Shown here piece after piece: positions 52,662 through 60,917 of a stretch of 64,000 nt of DNA (positions within the stretch are counted from its first letter, which is position 1; the number at the start of each line of letters is the position of its first letter). Position numbers and translations under genes: made by a program. The stretch spans positions 1,720,891 to 1,784,890 of the forward strand of contig NZ_VSSB01000001.1 of assembly GCF_008122505.1 (NCBI RefSeq), read 5' to 3'. The DNA comes from Agromyces mariniharenae (GTDB taxonomy: Bacteria; Actinomycetota; Actinomycetes; Actinomycetales; Microbacteriaceae). The notes beneath the pieces were generated by a model that had not been told where the DNA came from, did no database searches, and saw only the letters and a list, made by a program, of their open reading frames with translations.

Positions 52662-54269
52662 ATGAATCGCTGGCGTAGATCGATCACCGGGGTGGCTGCG
52701 GCCGCCGTCCTCGTGCTGGGTGGGGGTGGGATCGCGTACGCCGACGACCTCCAGACCGACCTGAGCGTCGATTCGCTCGAGATCTCGGCGCCGGCGAACC
52801 TGGGCGTGCTCGCGTGCGGATCGACGAAGCAGATCGACGTGTCGATGTTCATCCGCCGCACCAGCAACGCCGCCAACAACACGTTCCAGAGCGGGTCCAC
52901 CGCGACGTACTCGGTCGCCGCCGAGAGCAGCGTCTCGGCGACCGACCCGAATCCGGCTTCGATCACCCTCCCCGGAGGCTGGGACGACCTCGATCCGAAC
53001 TCGCACGCGAGCAGTCCATCGTCGCGTTCCACCATCACGGTCGCGGCGGGCACGGCCAACGGATCCTTCGACGGCAGTGTCACGTACCAGGTGTCGGGCA
53101 CGGCCGAGAACGACGATCCGTTGGCGCGCACCGACACGGTCGACGTCACCTGGAAGGTCGAGAACTGCGTCAGCGGGCCTCCGGCCGACACGACCGCACC
53201 CGTCGTGGTGCTCACCTGCCCGCCCGCGCCCGTCAGTCGGGGCGCCGAGGCCTCCGCTTCGTGGGTCGCTTCGGATGAGGCGGGCGGCTCGGGCCTCGCG
53301 ACCGCGTCGAGCGGCACGATCCCGCTCGACACCTCGGCGCTCGGCATCCGCACCGCGATCGCACCGGCCGGCACCGCCGTCGACAACGCGAACAACCCGT
53401 CGGCCGAGGCGACCTGCTCGTACACCGTCGTCGACACGACGCCGCCCGTCGTCGTGCTGACCTGCCCGCCCGAGGTGGCTCGCGGATCGGTCGCCCACGC
53501 GACGTGGGAGGCCACGGACGAGGACGGCGGCTCGGGTATCGCGGCGCCGTCGAGCGGCTCGATCCAGCTCGACACGTCGACGCTCGGCGACAAGATCGCG
53601 ACGGCAGTGGCGGGAACGGCGCACGACAGGGCGGGCAACGCCTCGCTCGAGACGACGTGCGGCTACACCGTCGTCGACCGCACCCCGCCGGTCGTCGTGC
53701 TGACCTGCCCGACGACGGTGCTGCTCGACTCGGTGGCCGAGGCGACCTGGACCGCGGCCGACGAGCTCGGCGGCTCCGGCCTCGCGACCGCCCCGAGCGG
53801 TTCGATCGCGCTCGACACGTCGAGCGTCGGATCCAAGGTCGCGGTCGCTCCGGCCGGAACGGCGGTCGACAAGGCCGGCAACGAGTCCGAAGCCAAGTCG
53901 TGCGAGTACTCCGTGATCTACGACTTCGACGGCTTCTTCCGTCCGGTCGACATGGGCGGGGTGGTCAACTCGGTCAAGGCCGGCAGCGCCGTGCCGATGA
54001 AGTTCAGCCTCGGCGGCGACCAGGGCCTCGACATCATCGCCGCGGGATATCCGAAGGTCACGTTCACGACGTGCTCGACGGGTGCCACCGTCGACGAGAT
54101 CGAGTCGACGGTGACGGCGGGCGGCAGCAGCCTCACGTACGACCCCGTCGCCGGGCAGTACGTGTACGTCTGGAAGACCGACAAGAGCTGGGCGGGCAAG
54201 TGCGGCACGTTCGCCCTGAAGCTCGATGACGGGCAGACGCGCACGGCGCTGTTCAAGTTCCTGAAGTAG
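52662..54269 (+). CDS. Secreted Ig-like repeat protein with C-terminal PxKF domain
   Basis: 535 residues. Signal peptide WRRSITGVAAAAVLVLGGGG, cleaved near YADD. An N-terminal beta domain, then three tandem repeats of about 80 residues (about 177-257, 258-338 and 339-419), each opening with D-T/R-T-x-PVVVLTCP and containing GGSG and LDTS; each keeps a Cys pair. The C-terminal PxKF domain (GSAVPMKFSLGGDQGLD, ending RTALFKFLK) is a known surface module. Likely an extracellular or cell-surface adhesin. ATG 52662 follows GGGGGAAG. Confidence 0.82.
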   Translation: MNRWRRSITGVAAAAVLVLGGGGIAYADDLQTDLSVDSLEISAPANLGVLACGSTKQIDVSMFIRRTSNAANNTFQSGSTATYSVAAESSVSATDPNPASITLPGGWDDLDPNSHASSPSSRSTITVAAGTANGSFDGSVTYQVSGTAENDDPLARTDTVDVTWKVENCVSGPPADTTAPVVVLTCPPAPVSRGAEASASWVASDEAGGSGLATASSGTIPLDTSALGIRTAIAPAGTAVDNANNPSAEATCSYTVVDTTPPVVVLTCPPEVARGSVAHATWEATDEDGGSGIAAPSSGSIQLDTSTLGDKIATAVAGTAHDRAGNASLETTCGYTVVDRTPPVVVLTCPTTVLLDSVAEATWTAADELGGSGLATAPSGSIALDTSSVGSKVAVAPAGTAVDKAGNESEAKSCEYSVIYDFDGFFRPVDMGGVVNSVKAGSAVPMKFSLGGDQGLDIIAAGYPKVTFTTCSTGATVDEIESTVTAGGSSLTYDPVAGQYVYVWKTDKSWAGKCGTFALKLDDGQTRTALFKFLK

Positions 54270-54361
54270 TCCGAAGCGGGCGGATCGGGGCACGGTGTGG
54301 CGACACGCCGTGCCCCGATGCCACCGAATGCCCCGGAAATCCGCGTGATTCCGCGGTTCTC

Positions 54362-54370
54362 TGCTACTTT
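54362..54370 (+). promoter_or_regulatory. Extended -10 promoter of the HU gene
   Basis: TGC immediately before TACTTT (54365-54370) gives an extended -10 form. It lies about 100 bases before the start codon, leaving a leader of about 90 bases with GAGGAGGA as the SD. Confidence 0.5.
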
Positions 54371-54469
54371 GAAGGCGGCCTGATCGGCCACGGGGGCGAT
54401 TGTTCGATCGTTCCCGAGTACTCATCGATAGCTGTACCGAAACAGCGGAAAGTCCGAGGAGGACATTCA

Positions 54470-54757
54470 ATGGCTGACAAGTCGCTGAACAAGACCGAGC
54501 TCGTCGCGAAGATCGCTGCGTCGACCGGCCAGAGCCAGGCCACCGTCGACGCCGTGCTCGGCGGTCTCTTCGACACGCTCGCCGAGTCCGTCGGTTCGGG
54601 CACCAAGGTCTCCATCCCGGGTTGGCTCGCCGTCGAGCGCACGCACCGTGCCGCGCGCACCGGCCGCAACCCGCAGACGGGTGCGACCATCGACATCCCG
54701 GCCGGCTACTCGGTCAAGGTGTCGGCTGGTTCGAAGCTCAAGGCTGCCGCCAAGTAG
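54470..54757 (+). CDS. HU-family DNA-binding protein
   Basis: 95 residues of the HU/IHF fold: LNKTELVAKIAASTGQSQAT at the start, VSIPGWLAVERTHRAARTGR and NPQTGATIDIPAGYSVKVSA in the DNA-binding arm. It is the short form, without the long Lys/Ala-rich tail of mycobacterial HupB. It bends DNA and organises the nucleoid. SD GAGGAGGA and a perfect terminator bracket the gene, so it is a single-gene unit. Confidence 0.96.
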   Translation: MADKSLNKTELVAKIAASTGQSQATVDAVLGGLFDTLAESVGSGTKVSIPGWLAVERTHRAARTGRNPQTGATIDIPAGYSVKVSAGSKLKAAAK

Positions 54758-54768
54758 CATCCGACCTC

Positions 54769-54803
54769 CGAAGGGGCGTACGGCATGTCCGTGCGCCCCT
54801 TCG
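54769..54803 (+). terminator. Terminator after the HU gene
   Basis: CGAAGGGGCG pairs with CGCCCCTTCG around a 15-base loop containing the shorter pair CGG/CCG. It starts 12 bases after the stop codon. The same GAAGGGGCG type occurs after rpsN. Confidence 0.8.
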
Positions 54804-54930
54804 TCGTGCCCGGGTTCCAGCGCACGCTTCGCCGAACCGTCGCAGGTGCACAGTCGGGACGCATCAGACCATGCGTCTGCGACGGTTCGCGTGACCTGAA
54901 GGCGGCCATGGCCTCGCACACGCCTGAAGC

Positions 54931-54997
54931 GCGGGGAGGGGGAGCGGGGAGCGGGGGAGCGGGGGAGCGGGGACCGGGGGGCGGGGGAGCGGGGCGG
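54931..54997 (+). other. G-rich tandem tract upstream of the CopD/CtaG gene
   Basis: About 67 bases consisting mostly of runs of 4-6 G separated by AGC or ACC/C on the plus strand, made of repeats of the type GGGGGAGCG. Several runs of four or more Gs could form a G-quadruplex in the single-stranded state. Found between the HU terminator and the start of the copper gene. Confidence 0.7.
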
Positions 54998-55042
54998 ATG
55001 CCGCGGCGGCCCGCTCCGAGCGCCCGCACGGGTCCAGCCGTC

Positions 55043-55048
55043 TAGGCT
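55043..55048 (+). promoter_or_regulatory. -10 box of the CopD/CtaG gene, leaderless layout
   Basis: TAGGCT, six bases (GGTTCG), then GTG 55055. Confidence 0.55.
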
Positions 55049-55054
55049 GGTTCG

Positions 55055-57025
55055 GTGCCCCGCTCCGTCCGCGTGCTCGGCCCCGCCGTGCTCCTCGCCG
55101 TCGCGCTCCTCGCGACGTTCGGCGCCCTCGCGTACGGCGGCGGTGCGGCACCCTTCCCCATCCAGGACCCGGGCCCGATCGCACGCTGGGGACTCCCCGT
55201 CGCGAAGCTCCTCGTGAACCTCGGCGCGGCCGGCATGATCGGCGCGCTCGTGCTCGCCGTGTGGGCGCTCGCGCCGGCGAAGAAGGAGTTCGACCTCGCA
55301 CTCGACATCGCCGCGGCATCCGCCGCCGTGATGACCGTGGCGAGCGCCGCGACGGGCGTGCTCACCTTCCTCGTCGTGACCGGCGAGACGCTCGACCTGG
55401 GCGAGGCGTTCGGGCAGAAGCTCGGGCTGTTCGTCACGTCGATCGAGCTCGGCCAGGCGTGGCTCACGACCACGCTCGTGGCGGCCGCGGTCACCGTGCT
55501 GTCCTTCGCGGTGCGCAACCACACCGCCCTCGTGTTCGTCGCGGCCCTGGCCGTCTTCTCCCTCGTGCCCATGGCGCAGCAGGGCCACGCCGCGGGCGCC
55601 GCCGGGCACAACGCGGCGGTCGCCGACCTCGGACTGCACCTCGTCTTCGCCGCCGCATGGCTCGGCGGCCTGCTCACGATCGTGCTGCTTCGCCGGCAGC
55701 TCGAGGCCGACCGCCTGCCGGTCGTGCTCGCCCGCTACTCGACCGTGGCGCTCATCAGCTTCATCGTGGTCGCGATCTCGGGGTACGCGAGCGCCGCGCT
55801 GCGCATCGGCACGTGGGACCAGCTGGCCACGCAGTACGGCGTGCTCGTGCTCGCGAAGGTGGCCGCGCTCATCGCGCTGGGCCTCTTCGGCGCGCTGCAG
55901 CGCCGCTTCCTCATCAACAGGATCGCCCGCGGCGAGGCATCCGCGAGCCGTGACTTCTGGTTCCTCGTGGTCATCGAGCTCGCGTTCATGGGCCTCGCGT
56001 CGGGTGTCGCGGCGGCACTCGCCCGCACGGCCACGCCCGTGACCGAGGAGGTCGGCTCGGTCGCACGCACGCCGGCGCAGATCCTCACGGGCGTGCCGCT
56101 GCCGCCGTGGCCCGAGTGGTACCGCTACTTCACCGAGTGGAACGTCGACCTCATCTGGCTGCTGCTCTGCGGGTTCGGCATCTTCTTCTACCTCGCCGGC
56201 GTGTGGCGCCTCCGCCGCCGCGGCGACCACTGGCCGGTGTACCGCACCGTGCTGTGGGTCGCGGGCCTGCTGCTGCTCGCCTACATCACGAACGGCGGCG
56301 TGAACGTCTACGAGGAGTACCTCTTCTCGGCGCACATGGGTGCGCACATGGCGCTCACGATGGGCGTGCCGGTGCTGCTCGTGCCGGGTGCGCCGGTGAC
56401 GCTCGCCGCCCGTGCGATCCACCCGCGGAAGGACGGCTCCCGCGGCGGCCGCGAGTGGATCCTGCTCGCCGTGCACTCCCGGTTCGCGTCGATCATCGCG
56501 AACCCGATCGTCGCCGCGGTGCTCTTCGTGGGCTCGCTCTGGGTGTTCTACTATTCGCCGCTCTTCCGATGGACGATGACCGACCACATCGGCCACGAGT
56601 GGATGATCGCCCACTTCCTCATCACCGGTTACCTCTTCGTGCAGTCGCTCATCGGCATCGACCCGGTGCCGTACCGGCTCCCCTACCCGTTCCGCCTCGT
56701 GCTGCTACTCGGCACGATGGCGTTCCACGCGTTCTTCGGCCTCGCGATCATGTCGGGCACGGGGCTGCTGCTCAGCGACTGGTACGGCGCGATGGGCTGG
56801 GGCACCGACGCGCTCGCCGACCAGCAACTCGGTGGCGGCATCGCGTGGTCGGTCGGCGAGATCCCCACGGTCGCCCTCGCGATCACGGTGGCCGTGCAGT
56901 GGGCGCGCAGCGACGAGAAGGAGTCGAGGCGCCGCGACCGGCACGCCGACCGCACGGGCGACGCCGAGCTGGAGGAGTACAACGCGCGGCTCGCGGCGAT
57001 CGCGAAGCACGACGCGCACGGCTGA
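55055..57025 (+). CDS. CopD-like / cytochrome c oxidase assembly (CtaG-like) fusion
   Basis: 656 residues with about 14 hydrophobic helices. The N-terminal half resembles the copper-resistance CopD domain (ADLGLHLVFAAAWLGGLLTI; LARYSTVALISFIVVAISGY), and the C-terminal half is CtaG-like (GVNVYEEYLFSAHMGAHMAL; FLITGYLFVQSLIGIDPVPY; MAFHAFFGLAIMSGTGLLLS), with several conserved Tyr/His residues. Probably moves copper across the membrane and delivers it to cytochrome c oxidase. Convergent with the next gene. Confidence 0.88.
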   Translation: MPRSVRVLGPAVLLAVALLATFGALAYGGGAAPFPIQDPGPIARWGLPVAKLLVNLGAAGMIGALVLAVWALAPAKKEFDLALDIAAASAAVMTVASAATGVLTFLVVTGETLDLGEAFGQKLGLFVTSIELGQAWLTTTLVAAAVTVLSFAVRNHTALVFVAALAVFSLVPMAQQGHAAGAAGHNAAVADLGLHLVFAAAWLGGLLTIVLLRRQLEADRLPVVLARYSTVALISFIVVAISGYASAALRIGTWDQLATQYGVLVLAKVAALIALGLFGALQRRFLINRIARGEASASRDFWFLVVIELAFMGLASGVAAALARTATPVTEEVGSVARTPAQILTGVPLPPWPEWYRYFTEWNVDLIWLLLCGFGIFFYLAGVWRLRRRGDHWPVYRTVLWVAGLLLLAYITNGGVNVYEEYLFSAHMGAHMALTMGVPVLLVPGAPVTLAARAIHPRKDGSRGGREWILLAVHSRFASIIANPIVAAVLFVGSLWVFYYSPLFRWTMTDHIGHEWMIAHFLITGYLFVQSLIGIDPVPYRLPYPFRLVLLLGTMAFHAFFGLAIMSGTGLLLSDWYGAMGWGTDALADQQLGGGIAWSVGEIPTVALAITVAVQWARSDEKESRRRDRHADRTGDAELEEYNARLAAIAKHDAHG

Positions 57026-57061
57026 GCGCGGGCGGATGCCGCGGGCCGCCGTGGCGGGTCG

Positions 57062-58108
57062 CTACCTGAGCTGGATCGCGATGCTGCCGTCGGGCCTGAT
57101 CGTGGCCGTGAGCGACAGCATGAAGGACCGGTCCTCCTCGAGCTGCGAGAACTCGCCGTCGAAGAGCGACTGCACCTCGACCGAGATGTGCGCGATGCCC
57201 TCGGTGGGCGGCATCTCGAAGGCGCTCTCGCCCGCAGCCAGGGTCACGGGCGGGTAGGTGACCATCGTCCACACGGGATCGCTCACGACCTTGTCGTCGA
57301 TCTCGATCCCGAAGGGGCATCCGGCGGGCTGGAGCACCGGCTGGGCCGTGCACTGGTCGAGGTAGCCGTTCACCTGCACCTGGACGCGCTCGACGAATGT
57401 CGCAGTGGGCAGCGAGTCGACCGTGACCGCGGGGCGCGACGACGGCTCGACCGGCAGCGCCGTCGGCACCGCCTCGAGCAGGGTCGACGTGTAGCCGAAC
57501 TCGTAGACCGCCGGTGCGATCGCGAGGTAGGGGGCGGTCTGGGTGAAGGCGGTGAGCTCGTCGCCCGACTTCGTCGCCCGCGTGTCGAGGGTGAGCGAGC
57601 CGACCGTGAACAGCGGATTGTGCGCGGCCGTGACGTCGATGACGGCGATCGGGCTGACCGAGAACTCCCAGCGGTTCAGCACGCCGTAGAGCGGGGCGAT
57701 GGGCCGCACGTCGAAGGTGGTCTCGACGATCGAGACGTCGAGCCGGTAGCTCGCCGTGACCGAGTGCGATCCGTCGGGCAGGGCCACGTCGCTCACGATG
57801 CGGATGTCCTCGGGGCCGCTCTCGACGACGCCCGAGCGGAACATCGCCGTCGAGACGTTCTCGGGCAGCCCCAGCTCCGCCAGCTCGGCCGCGTCGAGGG
57901 CGACCCCCGGCGTCGTGGAGGCGGCGCCGATGTCGTCGTCGGCGATCGCCTCGAGGTAGCGCTCGACGAAGCTCGACGCGCCGTAGATGGTCTGGTTCAG
58001 CGAGCCCAGGGCGGCGAGGAACGCCCCGACGAGCAGCACCGCCATCATCGCCCAGCCGGCGATCGCGGCGGGCGACACCGGTCCCCGTCGCGCGCCCGAG
58101 CTCCCCAC
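57062..58108 (-). CDS. Membrane-anchored protein of unknown function
   Basis: 348 residues. One N-terminal transmembrane helix (AAIAGWAMMAVLLVGAFLAA) and an extracytoplasmic beta-rich domain of about 300 residues with a Cys pair (LDQCTAQPVLQPAGC). No motif that I recognise. GTG 58108 is chosen because TAGACT lies six bases upstream; the GTG at 58114 overlaps the spacer. Convergent with the CopD/CtaG gene. Confidence 0.72.
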   Translation of the reverse strand: MGSSGARRGPVSPAAIAGWAMMAVLLVGAFLAALGSLNQTIYGASSFVERYLEAIADDDIGAASTTPGVALDAAELAELGLPENVSTAMFRSGVVESGPEDIRIVSDVALPDGSHSVTASYRLDVSIVETTFDVRPIAPLYGVLNRWEFSVSPIAVIDVTAAHNPLFTVGSLTLDTRATKSGDELTAFTQTAPYLAIAPAVYEFGYTSTLLEAVPTALPVEPSSRPAVTVDSLPTATFVERVQVQVNGYLDQCTAQPVLQPAGCPFGIEIDDKVVSDPVWTMVTYPPVTLAAGESAFEMPPTEGIAHISVEVQSLFDGEFSQLEEDRSFMLSLTATIRPDGSIAIQLR

Positions 58109-58114
58109 CCGCAC

Positions 58115-58120
58115 AGTCTA
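58115..58120 (-). promoter_or_regulatory. -10 box of the membrane-anchored protein gene, leaderless layout
   Basis: TAGACT on the minus strand, six bases (GTGCGG), then GTG 58108. Confidence 0.55.
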
Positions 58121-58284
58121 AGCGGGCGCCGGATCCACGCCCGGATATCCCCAGGCGTGCGCGCGCGCCCACAGGCGTCCGCCGTCCGGGTCGATCCGAG
58201 CCGCGCCGAGGTTACAGTGGGAGCGCGCCCGGAGGGGCGCCGCCGCGGGACGGGCCCGTGGCATCCGCTCGCCGAAGGCCACCA

Positions 58285-59610
58285 GTGCAGAACGTCACCC
58301 TCACCCGCGAACAGGCCGCGGTCTTCCAGGCCATCGAGGGCACCCGCGAGCACGTCTTCGTCACGGGGCGCGCGGGCACCGGCAAGTCGACGCTGCTCAA
58401 CCACCTGAACTGGCACACGCAGAAGCAGATCGTGATCTGCGCGCCAACGGGCGTTGCGGCGCTCAACGTCGGCGGGCAGACGATCCACTCGCTCTTCCGG
58501 CTGCCCATCGGCGTCATCGCCGACCGCGAGATCGACCAGAACGATGCGGTGCGCAAGCTCCTGAACGCCATGGACACCCTCGTGGTCGACGAGGTGTCGA
58601 TGGTGAACGCCGACCTGATGGACGCGATGGACCGGTCGCTGCGGCAGGCGCGGCAGCGGCCCCACGAGCCGTTCGGCGGCGCGCAGGTCGTGCTGTTCGG
58701 CGACCCCTACCAGCTCGCACCCGTGCCGGGCGATGGCGACGAGCGCCGGTACTTCGCCGACACCTACGAGTCGATGTGGTTCTTCGACGCGCAAGTGTGG
58801 CGCGAGGCCGACCTGCGCATCTTCGAGCTCGGCGAGGTGCATCGCCAGCACGACGACGAGTTCAAGTTCATGCTCAACGCCGTGCGGCACGGTCGCGTCA
58901 CGGCCGAGATCGCGGGCGTGCTCAACGACGTGGGCGCGCGCCGGCCGCTGCCCGAGCACGGGGCGATCACGCTCGCCACCCGCAACGACACGGTGAACCG
59001 CATCAACGCCCAGCAGCTGCATCGCCTGCCCGGGCACTCGCAGGCCAACGAGGCCGAGGTGAACGGCGACTTCGGCGGTCGCGCGTTCCCCGCCGACGAG
59101 CGCCTCGAGCTCAAGGTCGGTGCGCAGGTCATGTTCCTGCGCAACGACGTGGCCCTGCGCGGCGAGGGCCCGCGCTGGGTCAACGGCACGATCGGCACGG
59201 TGACGTCGCTCACGCGCGAGTTGCGCGTCGAGGTCGACGGCGAGGAGCACGAGGTCGAGCCCGCGACCTGGGAGAAGTACCGCTACTCGTGGGATCCCGT
59301 GCGCAAGAAGCTCGAGCGCGAGATCGTCGCCGAGTTCACGCAGTTCCCGCTGCGGCTCGCGTGGGCGGTCACGATCCACAAGTCGCAGGGGGCGAGCTAC
59401 GACACGGCGGTCGTCGACCTGGGGTCGCGCGCCTTCAGCCCCGGGCAGACCTACGTTGCGCTCAGTCGTCTCACGGCGCTCGACGGCCTCTACCTGGCCC
59501 GGCCACTGCGCCCGAGCGACATCATGGTCGACCGCGACGTCGAGCGGTTCATGGCCGGCGCCATGCGCGAGATCGACGCGGACGCGGTCGGGCCGACGTC
59601 GGAGCCGTAA
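58285..59610 (+). CDS. Pif1/RecD-like superfamily 1 DNA helicase
   Basis: 441 residues. Walker A VFVTGRAGTGKST, motif Ia ICAPTGVAALNVGGQTIHSL (Pif1-type), Walker B TLVVDEVSMVNADL, motif III VVLFGDPYQLAPVPG, then the UvrD-like C-terminal HKSQGASYDTAVVDLG and TYVALSRLTALDGLYL. Cytosolic; probably unwinds 5'-3' during replication or repair. GTG 58285 is preferred because AAGG precedes it; GTG 58258 is in frame. TACAGT (58213-58218) is a possible -10. Confidence 0.87.
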   Translation: MQNVTLTREQAAVFQAIEGTREHVFVTGRAGTGKSTLLNHLNWHTQKQIVICAPTGVAALNVGGQTIHSLFRLPIGVIADREIDQNDAVRKLLNAMDTLVVDEVSMVNADLMDAMDRSLRQARQRPHEPFGGAQVVLFGDPYQLAPVPGDGDERRYFADTYESMWFFDAQVWREADLRIFELGEVHRQHDDEFKFMLNAVRHGRVTAEIAGVLNDVGARRPLPEHGAITLATRNDTVNRINAQQLHRLPGHSQANEAEVNGDFGGRAFPADERLELKVGAQVMFLRNDVALRGEGPRWVNGTIGTVTSLTRELRVEVDGEEHEVEPATWEKYRYSWDPVRKKLEREIVAEFTQFPLRLAWAVTIHKSQGASYDTAVVDLGSRAFSPGQTYVALSRLTALDGLYLARPLRPSDIMVDRDVERFMAGAMREIDADAVGPTSEP

Positions 59611-59730
59611 CCAGCCGAACCGGTTGCGGCCCGCCCGTGCGCAACACGGCGGAGTGGGGCGGCGCGCCCCCGTCGCACGCCGCCCCGGGATGCGGCCGGG
59701 GGCGTCGTCGCCACGCGCCCCCGACCGCCG

Positions 59731-60276
59731 TCAGTGGTGCTGCTGGTGGTCGTGCTCGCCGTGCGGCACCGCCACGCGACCCGCCTCGGTGGCCGCGAGC
59801 GCGGGCGTGGCGAGGCCCGCGACGAGCAGCGCGCCGACGACCAGGCCGACCAGCGGGAGCCGCCCGTCGACGGCAGCTGCACGAGGTGCCGGGGCATCCG
59901 ATCGCCCGGCTCGGGCGCCGTCGGCGCCGCTCCGCCCGCGCACCACCACGGCGCAGTGCCCCGCGACGACGGCGATGAACACGGATGCCGCCAGCAGCGA
60001 GCCGACCGGAACGCCGGCCGCCTCGGCGAGGCCGCTGCCGACGAGCACCCCTGCCCCGACGAGCAGGGCCGCGCCCGTGCCGAGCACGACGCCCGGCACC
60101 AGTGCGCGACCCGCCCGCAGCGAGAGGACGCCCCAGCCGAGGCCGGACGCACCGGCAGCGGCCATGACGCCCCCCGCCATCCCCCCGGCGCCGGCGGCGA
60201 GGGCGAGCAGCACCAGCCCGGCGCCGAGGGCGCAGAGCATCGGCCACGTTCGCGCGAGCGCCGGCAGTGCGTGCAC
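59731..60276 (-). CDS. Small membrane protein with His-rich tail
   Basis: 181 residues with five hydrophobic helices (PMLCALGAGLVLLALAAGAG; GLGWGVLSLRAGRALVPGVV; LVGAGVLVGSGLAEAAGVPV; LLAASVFIAVVAGHCAVVV; LVGLVVGALLVAGLATPALA). It ends EHDHQQHH, a possible metal-binding tail. Function unknown. GTG 60276 lies 11 bases after the upstream DUF4383 stop, so it is read with that gene; ATG 60240 is an alternative start. Confidence 0.65.
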   Translation of the reverse strand: MHALPALARTWPMLCALGAGLVLLALAAGAGGMAGGVMAAAGASGLGWGVLSLRAGRALVPGVVLGTGAALLVGAGVLVGSGLAEAAGVPVGSLLAASVFIAVVAGHCAVVVRGRSGADGARAGRSDAPAPRAAAVDGRLPLVGLVVGALLVAGLATPALAATEAGRVAVPHGEHDHQQHH

Positions 60277-60287
60277 GGCCCGGATCC

Positions 60288-60695
60288 CTAGGCCGTCGCC
60301 ACGCGTGGCGAGCGCTCGGCCGCGAGCCCCACGCCGAGCAGCACGATGGCGCTCGCGAGGTGCAGGAAGTGGTCGGCGGTGTTGAGGGCGAGGATGTTCG
60401 CCGCGGTGCCGGCCAGGAAGAAGCCGACGATGCCGAGCAGCAGGTAGGCGCCGCCCACGACGATGTTCACCGTCTTGGCGGCGGCGGCCGACACGATCCC
60501 GGCGATGAGCAGCGCGGCCCCGATCAGGAGATGCGCCACGTTGTGGAGCGGGTTCACCTGGAAGATGCCGAGCAGCAGTCCGCCCTCGGTGGCGATGAAC
60601 CCGACGCCGCCCGTGACGGCGAAGCCGAGCAACCCGACGAGCACGTAGACCGCGCCGAACACGGTTGCGACGATGCGGTTCGGGGAGTTGCGCAT
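60288..60695 (-). CDS. DUF4383 membrane protein
   Basis: 135 residues with four helices: RIVATVFGAVYVLVGLLGFA, GGLLLGIFQVNPLHNVAHLL, IGAALLIAGIVSAAAAKTVN and ILALNTADHFLHLASAIVLL. The phrases FQVNPLHNVAHLLIGAA and NTADHFLHLASA are the family signature, both with conserved His. Function unknown; a cofactor or metal may be bound by the histidines. SD AGGAGG precedes ATG 60695. A paralogue lies 1.6 kb away. Confidence 0.85.
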   Translation of the reverse strand: MRNSPNRIVATVFGAVYVLVGLLGFAVTGGVGFIATEGGLLLGIFQVNPLHNVAHLLIGAALLIAGIVSAAAAKTVNIVVGGAYLLLGIVGFFLAGTAANILALNTADHFLHLASAIVLLGVGLAAERSPRVATA

Positions 60696-60917
60696 GAGGT
60701 GCCTCCTTCGATGGTCCCGGCGATCGCCGGGTATGCGGGTGGTTCGGCGCGCCTCGAGGAACGGATTGGTCGCCGGGGGACATGCGGCGGACGGCATCCG
60801 ATCGCGGCATCCGCAGCGTTCCGCGGCGACTCCGGCGAAGCCGCGACGACATGGGACATCGGCCGACCTGCCATTGCGGGTTACAATCGCAGCGGAACGC
60901 ACAGCGAGGGGGGCTCG

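Noticed and set aside
53190..53920. Three tandem repeats as a CRISPR-like or mobile repeat
   Set aside because: The periodicity of about 240 bases is in frame and reflects protein repeats; the DNA copies diverge mostly at third positions.
52155..54470. Open frame of 771 codons on the minus strand
   Set aside because: Covers rpsN and the PxKF protein gene in antisense; low-complexity translation with no recognisable domain.
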